Shown: piece after piece, positions 1-4,917 of the stretch
How positions within the stretch are numbered: the first letter of the stretch is position 1
Layout: each line of letters starts with the position of its first letter
NCBI GenBank assembly: GCA_020028195.1
Contig: JAHWYE010000111.1
Span: 1-6,100 of the forward strand
DNA length: 6,100 nt
Source of the DNA: Nitrospirota bacterium
GTDB taxonomy: Bacteria; Nitrospirota; Nitrospiria; Nitrospirales; Nitrospiraceae
Direction: 5' to 3'
Translations under genes and position numbers: made by a program
Notes under the pieces: model-generated
What the model saw: only the letters and a program-made list of their open reading frames with translations
Databases searched by the model: none
Told to the model about the DNA's origin: nothing

Positions 1-1
1 G

Positions 2-418
2 CTCTGGGAACTGTATCGCCGGGGCTTTGATACGCACCATATCTTTTCTGTGGACGAGGTGTATTGGCAGGATCGGCCCCGGTATTACGAAGCCTTGCAA
101 ACGGTCAGGACGCAGGGTGGCGATTTGACCAGTTGGTTGGAGTACGCTGCGGACGCCCTTCACCTGACCCTTGAAAAGGTGTGGGCACGGGTTCAGCACC
201 TCTCCGCCGAGGCCGGCCCCAAGAAGATTGTGTTGCGCCCGAAGCAAGAGCAACTGCTTCGCCTGCTCAGAGACCGGAAGAGCCTGTCACCACAAGAAAT
301 CCGCGACGGGATCAGCGTCTCCAAGCAGGGAGCCATGGACCTGCTCAATCCGTTGCTGCAAGCCGGCCTGGTCCGGCGGGTTGGCACGCGAAAATCCGGG
401 CGCTATATTCTGTCGTAA
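2..418 (+). CDS. Fic-family protein, C-terminal part (5' truncated by window edge)
   Basis: The frame is open from the first bases of the window, so the gene begins upstream. 138 residues are visible. The segment GFDTHHIFSVDEVYWQDR, followed by a YYEAL...GDLTSWLEY stretch, is typical of the helical region after the catalytic core of Fic proteins, which transfer AMP or another phosphate-linked group from a nucleotide to a protein hydroxyl. The catalytic HPFxxGNGR motif would lie upstream and cannot be checked. From about fragment residue 75 to the end (KKIVLRPKQEQLLRLL ... GLVRRVGTRKSGRYILS) the sequence fits a winged-helix DNA-binding domain, a common C-terminal addition in this family, so the protein may autoregulate. 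A GTG at 50 is an internal codon and not a credible start, because the family pattern continues upstream of it. It stops with TAA at 416-418. The convergent PAS-fold gene ends about 100 bp further on, and the gap shows no clear terminator. Confidence 0.85.
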   Translation, partial: LWELYRRGFDTHHIFSVDEVYWQDRPRYYEALQTVRTQGGDLTSWLEYAADALHLTLEKVWARVQHLSAEAGPKKIVLRPKQEQLLRLLRDRKSLSPQEIRDGISVSKQGAMDLLNPLLQAGLVRRVGTRKSGRYILS

Positions 419-520
419 GTTTCTTCAGGAGAGTTGGCCATCCCGCGTCAGATTCGCTTCCACGCGACGGGGATTCGCGGCGCGGCCACTGCGGAACCCT
501 CCTTTTCTAACACGTCTCAT

Positions 521-1063
521 CTAATGAATGGTCCCTGAGGTCGCTCTAGTCACTAGGGCGCTGGCGGCCATTCCCTGGCCCACCAGCGTTGTAAGCTCCG
601 GGACGACGACCCTCCGGCTCTTAGCAGGTTGAACCTGTACTTGCGCCAGTTGAGCCCTGTGCTCGTGCCGCAGCCTGACCTCCTCCAGAGTAATGAGGAT
701 ATGCGAGTGATTACTTGCATTCCGATTAGGCAGGCCGACTCCGCGAAGCAGGATCTTTTTCCCAGGTTCAAAAATTACGCGCTTCAATTCGAAAGGGTCC
801 CAGACGTTGGCCGTCATGCGGCTGGTAAGGGTTTGTAGGATTTGACCACGGAGCTCGATCACCTGTCTCGTATGCGACGTGGTGAATGGCCCGGTCTCCA
901 CCTGACCGAGATGGCCTGTCATTTTCAAGGCGCGGCGGTTCAGGTACAGCAACTTCCCCGTCTGTGAATAGACCAGGATCCCCGGGCACAAGTGCCGAGC
1001 AGCACGCCTCTCTCTCGGCTCAAGGAATGCAAACTTTGCGTCCACGCCGGACATGGGTTTCAT
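521..1063 (-). CDS. PAS-fold protein without recognisable output domain
   Basis: A 180-residue soluble protein. Residues about 26-129 read as a PAS-like sensor fold: CPGILVYSQTGKLLYLNRRA at the front, where a PAS domain has its first strands and the 'N-x-A' helix, and HILITLEEV as the last strand. Similar short PAS proteins in Nitrospira-type genomes often continue into a LuxR-type helix-turn-helix. Here residues 130-180 (Arg/Gln-rich, then low-information sequence) show no such domain, and no kinase or GGDEF motif is present. The start is well supported: on the minus strand AAGGAG lies 6 nt before ATG (1063-1061). A second Met at residue 4 is possible. It lies 85 bp downstream of the PilZ gene on the same strand, so the two could be co-transcribed. 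The ligand is unknown. The PAS call rests on sequence pattern alone and is moderate. Confidence 0.6.
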   Translation of the reverse strand: MKPMSGVDAKFAFLEPRERRAARHLCPGILVYSQTGKLLYLNRRALKMTGHLGQVETGPFTTSHTRQVIELRGQILQTLTSRMTANVWDPFELKRVIFEPGKKILLRGVGLPNRNASNHSHILITLEEVRLRHEHRAQLAQVQVQPAKSRRVVVPELTTLVGQGMAASALVTRATSGTIH

Positions 1064-1148
1064 GGTCCTCTCCTTTCCTGGCTCCGCCGCTCAGCGAGTG
1101 AAGACCTCGACTGGTCGGCAATAGGGTTACAATGGCCTAGATGTCCGG

Positions 1149-1484
1149 TTATTTCTCCGCCTTGTGAAGGAGCGCTTCCCACTCCTGCGCTCCCCGTTCG
1201 ATCGTGGCAACCTTAAATCCCGCGACGAGTCTTCTCGGTTCCTGTCTGGCATGGACTGGGACGACCTGGAGGGTGATCCCATTGGGAAGGTCGATGCGAG
1301 CCTTCTCCTTCATCGCCAGCTTGGTGTTCTCAGACAGGGAGAGCGCAAGCCCTGCAGGGGAGAGATTTGTGATGAGCGCGATTACGTCGACGCCTGGCCA
1401 AGACAGTCGACATGGCATCTCGACCTGTGCTCGCGGGAGAGAACGCCCGGAAAAAGATCCCTGGCAAAAAGCTTCCACGTACAT
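1149..1484 (-). CDS. Small single-domain PilZ protein, canonical c-di-GMP motif
   Basis: A 111-residue protein, about the size of one PilZ domain. Both hallmarks of c-di-GMP binding are visible: RxxxR as R14-SLP-R18, and [D/N]xSxxG as N40-L-S42-P-A-G45, 22 residues later, followed by a hydrophobic strand (LALSL). The rest (ARIDLPNGITLQVV, RRLVAGFKV) fits the PilZ beta-barrel, with a C-terminal helix. Proteins of this kind change partner activity when they bind cyclic di-GMP, often in motility, exopolysaccharide or transcription; no partner is obvious here. ATG at 1484-1482 is the only sensible start: an in-frame TGA lies eight codons upstream, with no other ATG, GTG or TTG between. The ribosome site is weak (GGGG about 9 nt upstream). 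A TATTAT box about 30-40 bp upstream on the minus strand could be a -10 element, without a good -35. The PAS-fold gene follows. Confidence 0.75.
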   Translation of the reverse strand: MYVEAFCQGSFSGRSLPRAQVEMPCRLSWPGVDVIALITNLSPAGLALSLSENTKLAMKEKARIDLPNGITLQVVPVHARQEPRRLVAGFKVATIERGAQEWEALLHKAEK

Positions 1485-1780
1485 GAGCTCGGCCCCAATG
1501 GTGACGCATCATTTGCCATATAATAATACCTGCTGGAAATCGGGTAGATGCTGGATAGGCAGGGGGGGAAACACCTGCAGGAGGCTGACAGCCCCTCACA
1601 GTAGGTTGCAGTCCATTCCAGTTCCGTCGCTACATCCCCTTCGAGAGCAATCGTGACTTAGGGGGAAGAAAAAAGGGGTATGGGTGGTTGACTTTTCACT
1701 CGGGTTGACGCACTCTGCGCTGACCGTCCCCGTCCCCAGGGGGACATTGCACCCAACTCTATTGAGAGGAGAGACAGACG
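1485..1780. other. Divergent intergenic region between PilZ and SWIB genes
   Basis: About 296 bp without a credible gene. Readable elements are few. An AT-rich TATTAT on the minus strand near 1521-1528 could serve the PilZ gene. A CCTGCAGG palindrome lies at 1574-1581. An A/G-rich stretch with six As (about 1660-1677) has no hairpin. GTTGAC occurs twice, at 1687-1692 and 1704-1709, 17 bp apart, just before the SWIB gene. TTGACT at 1688 could be a -35 element, but CACTCT at the matching -10 position is poor, so the SWIB promoter is unresolved. Long open frames on both strands here are opposite or out of frame to the two genes and do not look coding. Confidence 0.4.
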
Positions 1781-2047
1781 ATGGCTAAGAAGAAGAGGAA
1801 GCCGAGTGCCGCATTCATGAAACCGATGAAACCCAGCGCCGCTCTCGGCGTGGTGATCGGCAACAAAGCCATGCCGCGCACCCAAGTGACCAAGAAGCTC
1901 TGGGCCTACATCAAGCGCAAAAAGCTGCAGGACCGCAAGAACCGACGCATGATCAACGCTGACGCCGCGCTCAAGGCGGTATTCCGCGGCAAGAAACAGG
2001 TGTCGATGTTCGAGATGACGAAACTCGTCAGCAAGCACCTGAAGTAA
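1781..2047 (+). CDS. Stand-alone SWIB/MDM2-domain protein
   Basis: An 88-residue basic protein. Residues 1-22 are Lys/Ser/Ala/Pro-rich (AKKKRKPSAAFMKPMKPSAA, with PSAA twice), a flexible cationic tail of histone-like character. Residues 23-88 match the SWIB/MDM2 fold: GNKAMPRTQVTKKLWAYIK, then LQDRKNRRMINADAALKAVF, then KKQVSMFEMTKLVSKHLK, the conserved end. SWIB domains are known from eukaryotic SWI/SNF BAF60 subunits and also occur as mini-proteins in Chlamydia and some other bacteria, where a chromatin or DNA-topology role is suspected. A nucleoid role here is inference. The start is ATG at 1781 with AGGAG at 1767-1771, 9 nt upstream. It ends TAA and is followed 14 nt later by a strong hairpin, so it looks monocistronic. 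The family is nearly certain, the function is not. Confidence 0.93.
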   Translation: MAKKKRKPSAAFMKPMKPSAALGVVIGNKAMPRTQVTKKLWAYIKRKKLQDRKNRRMINADAALKAVFRGKKQVSMFEMTKLVSKHLK

Positions 2048-2061
2048 TCCGACAGTCACTC

Positions 2062-2090
2062 CACGGGGCGCCTGCAGCAGGCGCCCCGTG
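2062..2090. terminator. Perfect 13-bp hairpin between convergent genes
   Basis: CACGGGGCGCCTG at 2062-2074, loop CAG, and its exact reverse complement at 2078-2090. It starts 14 nt after the SWIB stop and 9 nt beyond the end of the convergent minus-strand gene. The stem is very GC-rich. On the plus strand it is followed by CCTTTGCTCT, only a poor T-tract, and on the minus strand by none. It is probably a terminator for the SWIB transcript, and may block read-through from both sides. Confidence 0.65.
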
Positions 2091-2099
2091 CCTTTGCTC

Positions 2100-2533
2100 T
2101 CAGTCTCCCCCCTTGAACGAGTCCCGGTCGTATTCCTCGCCGACGTCGTCCTGTTCCTTGATTCCCAGACCGCTGAGGAACGACGTCCGCAGGGCTCGGA
2201 CTTGCGTGAGGTTCCGGGCGTCGGAGGGTTCGGGTCCGGCCAGAAACCGGTCGCAGAGTGTCAGGCCTTGCTGAAAGTGTTCGGCGATCGGGTCTTCGGC
2301 GGCTTGCTGCCAGGTACTATAAATGAGGAATGCCTGGAAGGCGCGGGCGGTCGGATAGCGCTCGCCTAGCGTCAGGAGCCGGCGGTACGCCTGCGTGGCG
2401 TCGTCCCCGGCGCTCGCCGAGAAGGCGGCCTCCATTCGGCCGCCGATGCCCCATCCATGCCCAGCTCGTTGCGCGTCTGCGCGAGCTGGAATGCGGTGTG
2501 GGCGGCGATGGCCGGGTCGAACGGGAGATCCAT
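2100..2533 (-). pseudogene. Hypothetical helical protein, third gene of the TA operon, broken by a frameshift
   Basis: Two overlapping frames each carry half of one protein. The first half starts at ATG 2533 (MDLPFDPAIAAHTAFQLAQ ... RNELGMDG). The second half, in another frame, runs GIGGRMEAAFSASAGDD ... AYRRLLTLGERYPTARAFQ ... QGLTLCDRFL to a TGA at 2102-2100. They join at a CCCC run at 2449-2452 (GGGG on the coding strand). One extra G would give a continuous protein of 144 residues (D-G-G-I-G-G at the join). Codon third positions are strongly G/C in both halves and not before 2533, which favours that start over the in-frame GTG at 2620. The product looks alpha-helical and soluble, with an acidic end. 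I do not recognise the family. It lies 96 bp downstream of the toxin on the same strand and may be co-transcribed. The shift may be a true mutation or an error in a homopolymer. Confidence 0.6.
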
Positions 2534-2629
2534 GACCCCGTCTTGTACTCCCTTCCACACAGGTTCCGCAATCCCGTCTTCGCACGTTGGAACCAGAACA
2601 GGGGACCTGCCCCGCGCCACTCTTCGGAC

Positions 2630-2920
2630 TCACGATTTGCGGCCAAGGTGTGCAGTCACGTCTTGGTAAATCCGGCGCCGGTGGCCGACTGCGACAACCT
2701 TGAGGCGTTTGTGCGGCCGATCCACTGCGTAGACGATCCGAAATCGCCGCACCCGGTACTTCCATAATCCATCCAGCTCCCTCACCAGCGGCGTCCCGCT
2801 GTCAGGGGCATAACTGAGCGTGCGGATGGCGGCTTTGATGCTGCGTTTCAGGTCCGGCGGGAGGTGGCGGATGACTGCGGCGACGTGGGGTGGAATGTCC
2901 GGTTGAAAGGCCGCTCTCAC
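2630..2920 (-). CDS. RelE/ParE-superfamily toxin of a type II toxin-antitoxin system
   Basis: A 96-residue basic protein with the RelE/ParE pattern: an N-terminal strand and helices (FQPDIPPHVAAVIRHLPPDL), a GTPLVRELDGLWKYRVRRF segment at about 42-60, RIVYAVD, then KVVAVGHRRRIY at about 74-85. In RelE-type mRNA interferases the basic and aromatic residues of these last segments act on ribosome-bound mRNA. K54, R61, R81-R83 and Y85 are in suitable places, but ParE-type gyrase inhibition cannot be excluded. The gene starts with GTG at 2920-2918, overlapping the antitoxin stop by four bases (GTGA). No ribosome site precedes it, so it probably depends on translational coupling, which keeps toxin below antitoxin. 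It ends TGA at 2632-2630. The frameshifted gene follows. Confidence 0.88.
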   Translation of the reverse strand: MRAAFQPDIPPHVAAVIRHLPPDLKRSIKAAIRTLSYAPDSGTPLVRELDGLWKYRVRRFRIVYAVDRPHKRLKVVAVGHRRRIYQDVTAHLGRKS

Positions 2921-3210
2921 CGAGGGCGCGCCCGCGGCGGCGTCAGGGGCTCTCCAAAGACGTCTTCAAACGACAGACCCCTGGCTCCCCTGGCGTAGAA
3001 CTTCTTGCTCCGGCGCACCTGCCGCATCAGGTGGGAATCGGTCAGCACGTCGAGCGTTTCTTTTAACCGTTCATACTCGGCGTAGTTGAGGAGCACGGCG
3101 GCCGGTTTCCCATTCCTTGTGACGACCACCTCTTCCTCGCGCTCGGCGACGCCGGTCACCAGCTCAGGCAACCGGGCCTTCACTTCTGAGATGGGGAGGA
3201 TTTTTGACAT
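2917..3210 (-). CDS. Phd/YefM-family antitoxin
   Basis: A 97-residue antitoxin. MSKILPISEVKARLPELV, then EEVVVTRNGKPAAVLLNYAE and YERLKETLDVL, is the Phd/YefM DNA-binding N-terminal domain. The tail (residues about 60-97, with LSFEDVFGEPL) is the less ordered part that wraps the toxin in this family. The start is placed at ATG 3210, not the in-frame TTG at 3252: the family begins at this Met, the predicted transcription start falls at about 3250, so the TTG would have no leader, and the extra 14 residues come from operator sequence. The ribosome site is weak (GGGAA about 8 nt upstream). Antitoxin and toxin overlap by GTGA. Repression by antitoxin, strengthened by the toxin complex, at the palindrome upstream is expected from the family. 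Confidence 0.9.
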   Translation of the reverse strand: MSKILPISEVKARLPELVTGVAEREEEVVVTRNGKPAAVLLNYAEYERLKETLDVLTDSHLMRQVRRSKKFYARGARGLSFEDVFGEPLTPPRARPR

Positions 3211-3230
3211 AGCCGGTTCCCAATGTACTG

Positions 3231-3254
3231 CGTTGACCAGAATTCTGGTCAACG
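3231..3254. promoter_or_regulatory. Perfect 24-bp palindrome, probable TA operator
   Basis: The half-site CGTTGACCAGAA is followed directly by its exact reverse complement, with no spacer. It lies 21-44 bp upstream of the antitoxin ATG and covers the transcription start predicted from the -10 box. TGTACT flanks it on both sides, at 3224-3229 and 3255-3260. The YefM-YoeB operator of E. coli is known to use a TGTACA core, so the flanks may be further contacts. Autoregulation is inferred from family and position. Confidence 0.75.
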
Positions 3255-3257
3255 TGT

Positions 3258-3286
3258 ACTCTAGAGGACTTTGTGCCTGCTGTCAA
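3258..3286 (-). promoter_or_regulatory. Sigma-70-type promoter of the toxin-antitoxin operon
   Basis: On the minus strand TTGACA (3286-3281, perfect consensus) is followed after exactly 17 bp by TAGAGT (3263-3258, four of six consensus bases). The transcription start would be near 3250, inside the 24-bp palindrome, leaving a leader of about 40 nt before the antitoxin ATG. The -10 box overlaps the TGTACT flank of the operator, so bound repressor should exclude polymerase. Confidence 0.65.
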
Positions 3287-3475
3287 TGGACAGGCAGAGG
3301 CCGGGAACCCTATTCTTTCACTCCTCCCCCGCGCCTTCCGCGGAGCATGGTGACTGGAAGGAAATGCCAGAGGTGGCGGTTGCTAGACATCGCTGACTGT
3401 CTCGTGTAACGTTCTCCCGGCATTTCTCCCATCGCTGGTCTGCTTCATTGCTTTTACCCCCAGGTTACCCGGGAT
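3287..3475. other. Intergenic region upstream of the slipin operon
   Basis: About 190 bp between the TA promoter and the slipin ribosome site. It holds a small hairpin (CCGCG-CCTTC-CGCGG, 3329-3343) and an 8-bp inverted repeat, GAAATGCC at 3361-3368 and GGCATTTC at 3419-3426. No convincing plus-strand promoter is seen: TTGCTA at 3379 with TGTAAC 19 bp later is only a weak pair. Confidence 0.35.
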
Positions 3476-3483
3476 AAGGAGGT
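3476..3483 (+). promoter_or_regulatory. Near-perfect Shine-Dalgarno of the slipin gene
   Basis: AAGGAGGT, with a T before it, matches the anti-Shine-Dalgarno end of 16S rRNA over nine bases. It lies 4 nt before GTG 3488 and 10 nt before ATG 3494, so either start could be used. Strong translation is expected. Confidence 0.8.
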
Positions 3484-3487
3484 CACC

Positions 3488-4372
3488 GTGTCTATGGAAG
3501 AGGTCTCCGTGTCCATTGGATTGGCGGTCACATTCGTGGCAGTTGTGCTCCTGTTGGTCGCCACGATCAAGATCGTCCCGGAATATCAGCGCATCGTCGT
3601 CCTCCGTCTGGGCAAAGTCCTCCCACGGCCAAAGGGGCCGGGCCTTGTCATCATCATTCCGGTCATCGATCGGCCCATTTGGGTGGACCTCCGTGAGACG
3701 TATCTCGAGGTCCCGCACCAGACCTGTATCACGAAGGACAATGCGCCGATCTCCATCGACTTTCTCATCTATTCGAAGGTCCTCGACCCGATCTCCAGCG
3801 TGGTCCAGGTCCAGGACTTCTCCGGGGCTTCCCATGGGATTGCCACCACGACTCTCCGGGCGGTTGTGGGTGACATCCCGCTTGATGATGTGTTGGCCAA
3901 GCGCGATCAAATTAACCACCTCTTACAGGCCAGAATGGACGAGGTGACTCAACGCTGGGGAGTGAAGATCACGACGGTTGAGATTCGGGAAATTACGCCG
4001 CCGAAAGAGGTCCAGGAAGCGATGACGCGTCAGATGTCCGCCGAGCGGAGCCGGCGGGCTACGGTGACCGAGGCGGAAGGGGCGAAGCAAGCGGCCGTGA
4101 CGGTGGCGGAGGGTGAGAAGCAGGCGGCAATCCTGAAAGCTGAAGGGGACCGCCAGGCGGCGAGCTTGCGGGCGGAAGGGTTTGCGCTCGCCCTGAGAAA
4201 GATCTTTGAAGTGGCCAGGGAGGTGGACTCGAAAACCATGAGCCTGCAATACCTGGAGACCTTGAAGGTCATGGGTGCCAGCCCCTCCACCAAATTCATC
4301 TTCCCGATGGAGTTCAGCTCTTTCCTGGCCGGATTGTTGGGAGACAGTAAGAAGGCATTCGGTAAAGAGTGA
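3488..4372 (+). CDS. SPFH/band 7 protein, slipin (stomatin/QmcA-like)
   Basis: A 294-residue membrane protein. Residues about 8-30 are one N-terminal transmembrane segment. The SPFH domain follows (IVPEYQRIVVLRLGKVL, GPGLVIIIPVIDRPIWVDLR, then IATTTLRAVVGDIPLDDVL and WGVKITTVEIREITPP). A coiled coil follows at about 176-232, in which AEG recurs at residues 196, 207, 218 and 229, an exact 11-residue period. A C-terminal segment (KTMSLQYLETLKVMG ... TKFIFPMEF) is typical of slipins. Slipins oligomerise into membrane cages or rafts and often protect or regulate membrane proteases. Start: GTG 3488 is chosen; ATG 3494 (two codons later) is equally possible. Slipin genes are often paired with an NfeD gene. 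Here the next gene, 13 nt on, encodes a different small membrane protein. Length and domains are complete. Confidence 0.95.
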   Translation: MSMEEVSVSIGLAVTFVAVVLLLVATIKIVPEYQRIVVLRLGKVLPRPKGPGLVIIIPVIDRPIWVDLRETYLEVPHQTCITKDNAPISIDFLIYSKVLDPISSVVQVQDFSGASHGIATTTLRAVVGDIPLDDVLAKRDQINHLLQARMDEVTQRWGVKITTVEIREITPPKEVQEAMTRQMSAERSRRATVTEAEGAKQAAVTVAEGEKQAAILKAEGDRQAASLRAEGFALALRKIFEVAREVDSKTMSLQYLETLKVMGASPSTKFIFPMEFSSFLAGLLGDSKKAFGKE

Positions 4373-4385
4373 ACGTCAGCCGCCC

Positions 4386-4832
4386 ATGAATCTTCGCGTC
4401 GCGCTCATCTTCCTCGTGCTCGGCTTCATCGGCCTGCTGATCGCGATGGGGGCGGCCAGTTTCGTTCGGTGGCTGAAGTTTTCCTACCCCCGGTCCTTCC
4501 GCTCGATTCTGGCTGTGCTCTGCCTCTTGCTTGTGGGTGCCGGGGTCTGGGTCTACATGGAAGCGAAGGAGCGGCCGGTGTTTCAGGCCGGGGATCTCAT
4601 TACGCTCGAGGACCCCGTGGTCGCCAGAGTCATCCCTGCAGATCGCCGCTCGCCCGCGACCAGCTGTATTGTGGAGATTTACGAGCATCTCTCGGTGGTG
4701 GACGTTCAATCCGGGACGCTGAAAGCGCGCGTCGAGAGCAACAATCGATCCGGTCCGAGCTTCTGTCCGATCGGCGCTAACGTACAGATCGAGCTGGCCT
4801 GGCTCCACCACTTTACCCTCACACACCGGTAG
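4386..4832 (+). CDS. Two-TM membrane protein of unknown function, slipin operon partner
   Basis: A 148-residue protein starting at ATG 4386, 13 nt after the slipin stop. The in-frame sequence further upstream overlaps the slipin gene in another frame and is rejected as coding. Two hydrophobic helices are clear: residues about 5-27 (VALIFLVLGFIGLLIAMGAA) and 40-58 (SILAVLCLLLVGAGVWVYM), with a basic linker RWLKFSYPRSFR between them. With that linker inside, both termini would face out and the C-terminal domain of about 90 residues (FQAGDLITLEDPVVARVIP ... SCIVEIYEHLSVV ... FCPIGANVQIELAW), rich in predicted strands, would be periplasmic. C96? and C118-region cysteines in that domain might form a disulfide; exact pairing is a guess. 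It is not NfeD: too few helices and no recognisable OB-fold signature. The ribosome site is weak, so coupling to slipin translation is likely. I do not recognise the family. Confidence 0.75.
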   Translation: MNLRVALIFLVLGFIGLLIAMGAASFVRWLKFSYPRSFRSILAVLCLLLVGAGVWVYMEAKERPVFQAGDLITLEDPVVARVIPADRRSPATSCIVEIYEHLSVVDVQSGTLKARVESNNRSGPSFCPIGANVQIELAWLHHFTLTHR

Positions 4833-4878
4833 TCCTGACCTCGATCAACCCCGTGCCTTCCCCATACGTGATGTGTGC

Positions 4879-4895
4879 GTGGCATGAGTCGCCAC
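4879..4895. terminator. Small hairpin between convergent genes, possible weak terminator
   Basis: GTGGC at 4879-4883 and GCCAC at 4891-4895 enclose a 7-nt loop, 46 bp after the end of the two-TM gene and 22 bp beyond the end of the convergent PilZ gene. The stem is only 5 bp, and a TTTT occurs about 14 nt later on the plus strand. It is the only hairpin seen in this 85-bp gap. Confidence 0.25.
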
Positions 4896-4917
4896 AGAGC
4901 CCGAGACCTTTTCAACT

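Noticed and set aside
1204..1656. 150-codon open frame on the plus strand over the small PilZ gene
   Set aside because: It is antisense to the PilZ gene, which has clear family motifs. Its own translation is Arg/Ser/Pro-rich without a fold pattern.
1658..2059. 133-codon minus-strand frame over the SWIB gene
   Set aside because: Mirror of a well-supported gene; its His/Leu-rich translation follows from the lysine/glutamine codons on the other strand.
2534..2629. Read-through from the toxin TGA, or start at GTG 2620, into the frameshifted gene
   Set aside because: The frames agree, but codon third positions in this stretch are not G/C-biased and no ribosome site precedes the GTG. ATG 2533 starts where coding bias begins.
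3211..3252. Longer antitoxin beginning at TTG 3252
   Set aside because: The 14 extra residues would be read from the operator palindrome, and the predicted transcript starts at about the TTG itself. ATG 3210 matches the family start.
3463..3487. Hairpin GGTTACC/GGTCACC that might hide the slipin ribosome site
   Set aside because: Only 3+3 base pairs around a mismatch, and most of the AAGGA core stays in the loop; too weak to call a regulatory structure.
3383..3919. 178-codon minus-strand frame over the slipin gene
   Set aside because: Asp/Arg/His-rich shadow of the slipin coding strand, with no ribosome site or family signal.
4275..4385. Upstream extension of the two-TM gene
   Set aside because: It overlaps the end of the slipin gene in another frame, and its translation is Ser/Trp/Arg-rich shadow sequence. 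ATG 4386 begins with a normal membrane helix.
4314..4826. 170-codon minus-strand frame over the two-TM gene
   Set aside because: Antisense shadow; the plus-strand gene explains the region with two clean membrane helices.
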